A DNA stretch of 64,000 nucleotides. Origin: Muscardinus avellanarius (lineage: Eukaryota > Chordata > Mammalia > Rodentia > Gliridae). The position numbers and the translations under genes were made by a program. Location of the stretch: positions 1,899,501-1,963,500 of the forward strand of contig OY726579.1 in assembly GCA_963383645.1 (NCBI GenBank), given 5' to 3'. Positions 63,960 through 64,000 of the stretch are shown here, piece after piece. Positions within the stretch are counted from its first letter, which is position 1; every line of letters starts with the position of its first letter. The notes below the pieces were generated by a model. It searched no databases and was not told the DNA's origin. It was given only the letters and a program-made list of their open reading frames with translations.

Positions 63960-64000
<41 letters not shown>
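63938..64000. repeat. (GTT)n(ATT)n microsatellite, runs off the window
   Basis: (GTT)8 then (ATT)12 to the last base. It may be the tail of a minus-strand SINE beyond the edge. Confidence 0.97.

Overview
This is mammalian nuclear DNA, almost certainly from a rodent. I find no host protein-coding exon, RNA gene or CpG island. The diagnostic signal is a dimeric SINE: a 7SL-derived B1-like left monomer, an A-rich linker, and an ID-like (tRNA-derived) right monomer that lacks the middle of the tRNA. This is the B1-dID architecture known from squirrels, dormice, beavers and some other non-murid rodents. The right-monomer consensus differs from the squirrel version I know, so beaver or a related lineage is possible, but the species is not settled. 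There is no operon structure, no Shine-Dalgarno site and nothing prokaryotic or phage-like. The window looks intergenic or intronic.

Roughly half or more of the window is interspersed repeat. Four SINE types can be told apart and are named this way below. Type C (classical, oldest) has a right monomer like gggctgggggtgtagctcag. Type R has a left monomer with ggttcgcggacagcctcag and a right monomer often ending cccagacctgc or cccagtaccgc. Type I (intermediate) has ggtctgggagtatagccc. Type Y (young, CpG-rich, about 200 bp, crisp target-site duplications or TSDs) has ggtctgggagtgtagcccgg and a self-complementary arm in the left monomer. Many insertions are nested in the linker of an older SINE. 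The best nests are at 5070-5716, 16278-16928, 37555-38205, 41355-41765, 55801-56275 and 60893-61330.

Other layers: old mammal-wide repeats (MIR near 565, 9375, 28400, 33575, 36130, 49195, 50995 and 58455; MIR3 at 22352; L2 near 8560 and 44600); MaLR/ERVL-type LTRs (33152, 34985, 47205, 59570, and two members of one family at 6681 and 39300); class I ERV LTRs (2160 and 43076); L1 pieces (3125, 12672, 42549, 51965, 52212, 57116), one of which carries an ORF2 C-terminal remnant; and many microsatellites grown from SINE A-tails. The repeat-poor blocks (for example 17948-18960, 31831-32615, 54402-55434, 56280-57115 and 61689-62375) hold no convincing gene but are the places to look for conserved regulatory DNA.

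No undescribed multigene system is visible. The most interesting observations concern the mobile elements: a conserved hairpin with a hypervariable CG loop in the type Y SINE, a 109-bp retroposed fragment of an ERV transcript inside an L1 whose hairpin covaries with the LTR at 43076, repeated three-SINE nests, and two divergent copies of an unrecognised dispersed repeat at 17420 and 36955.
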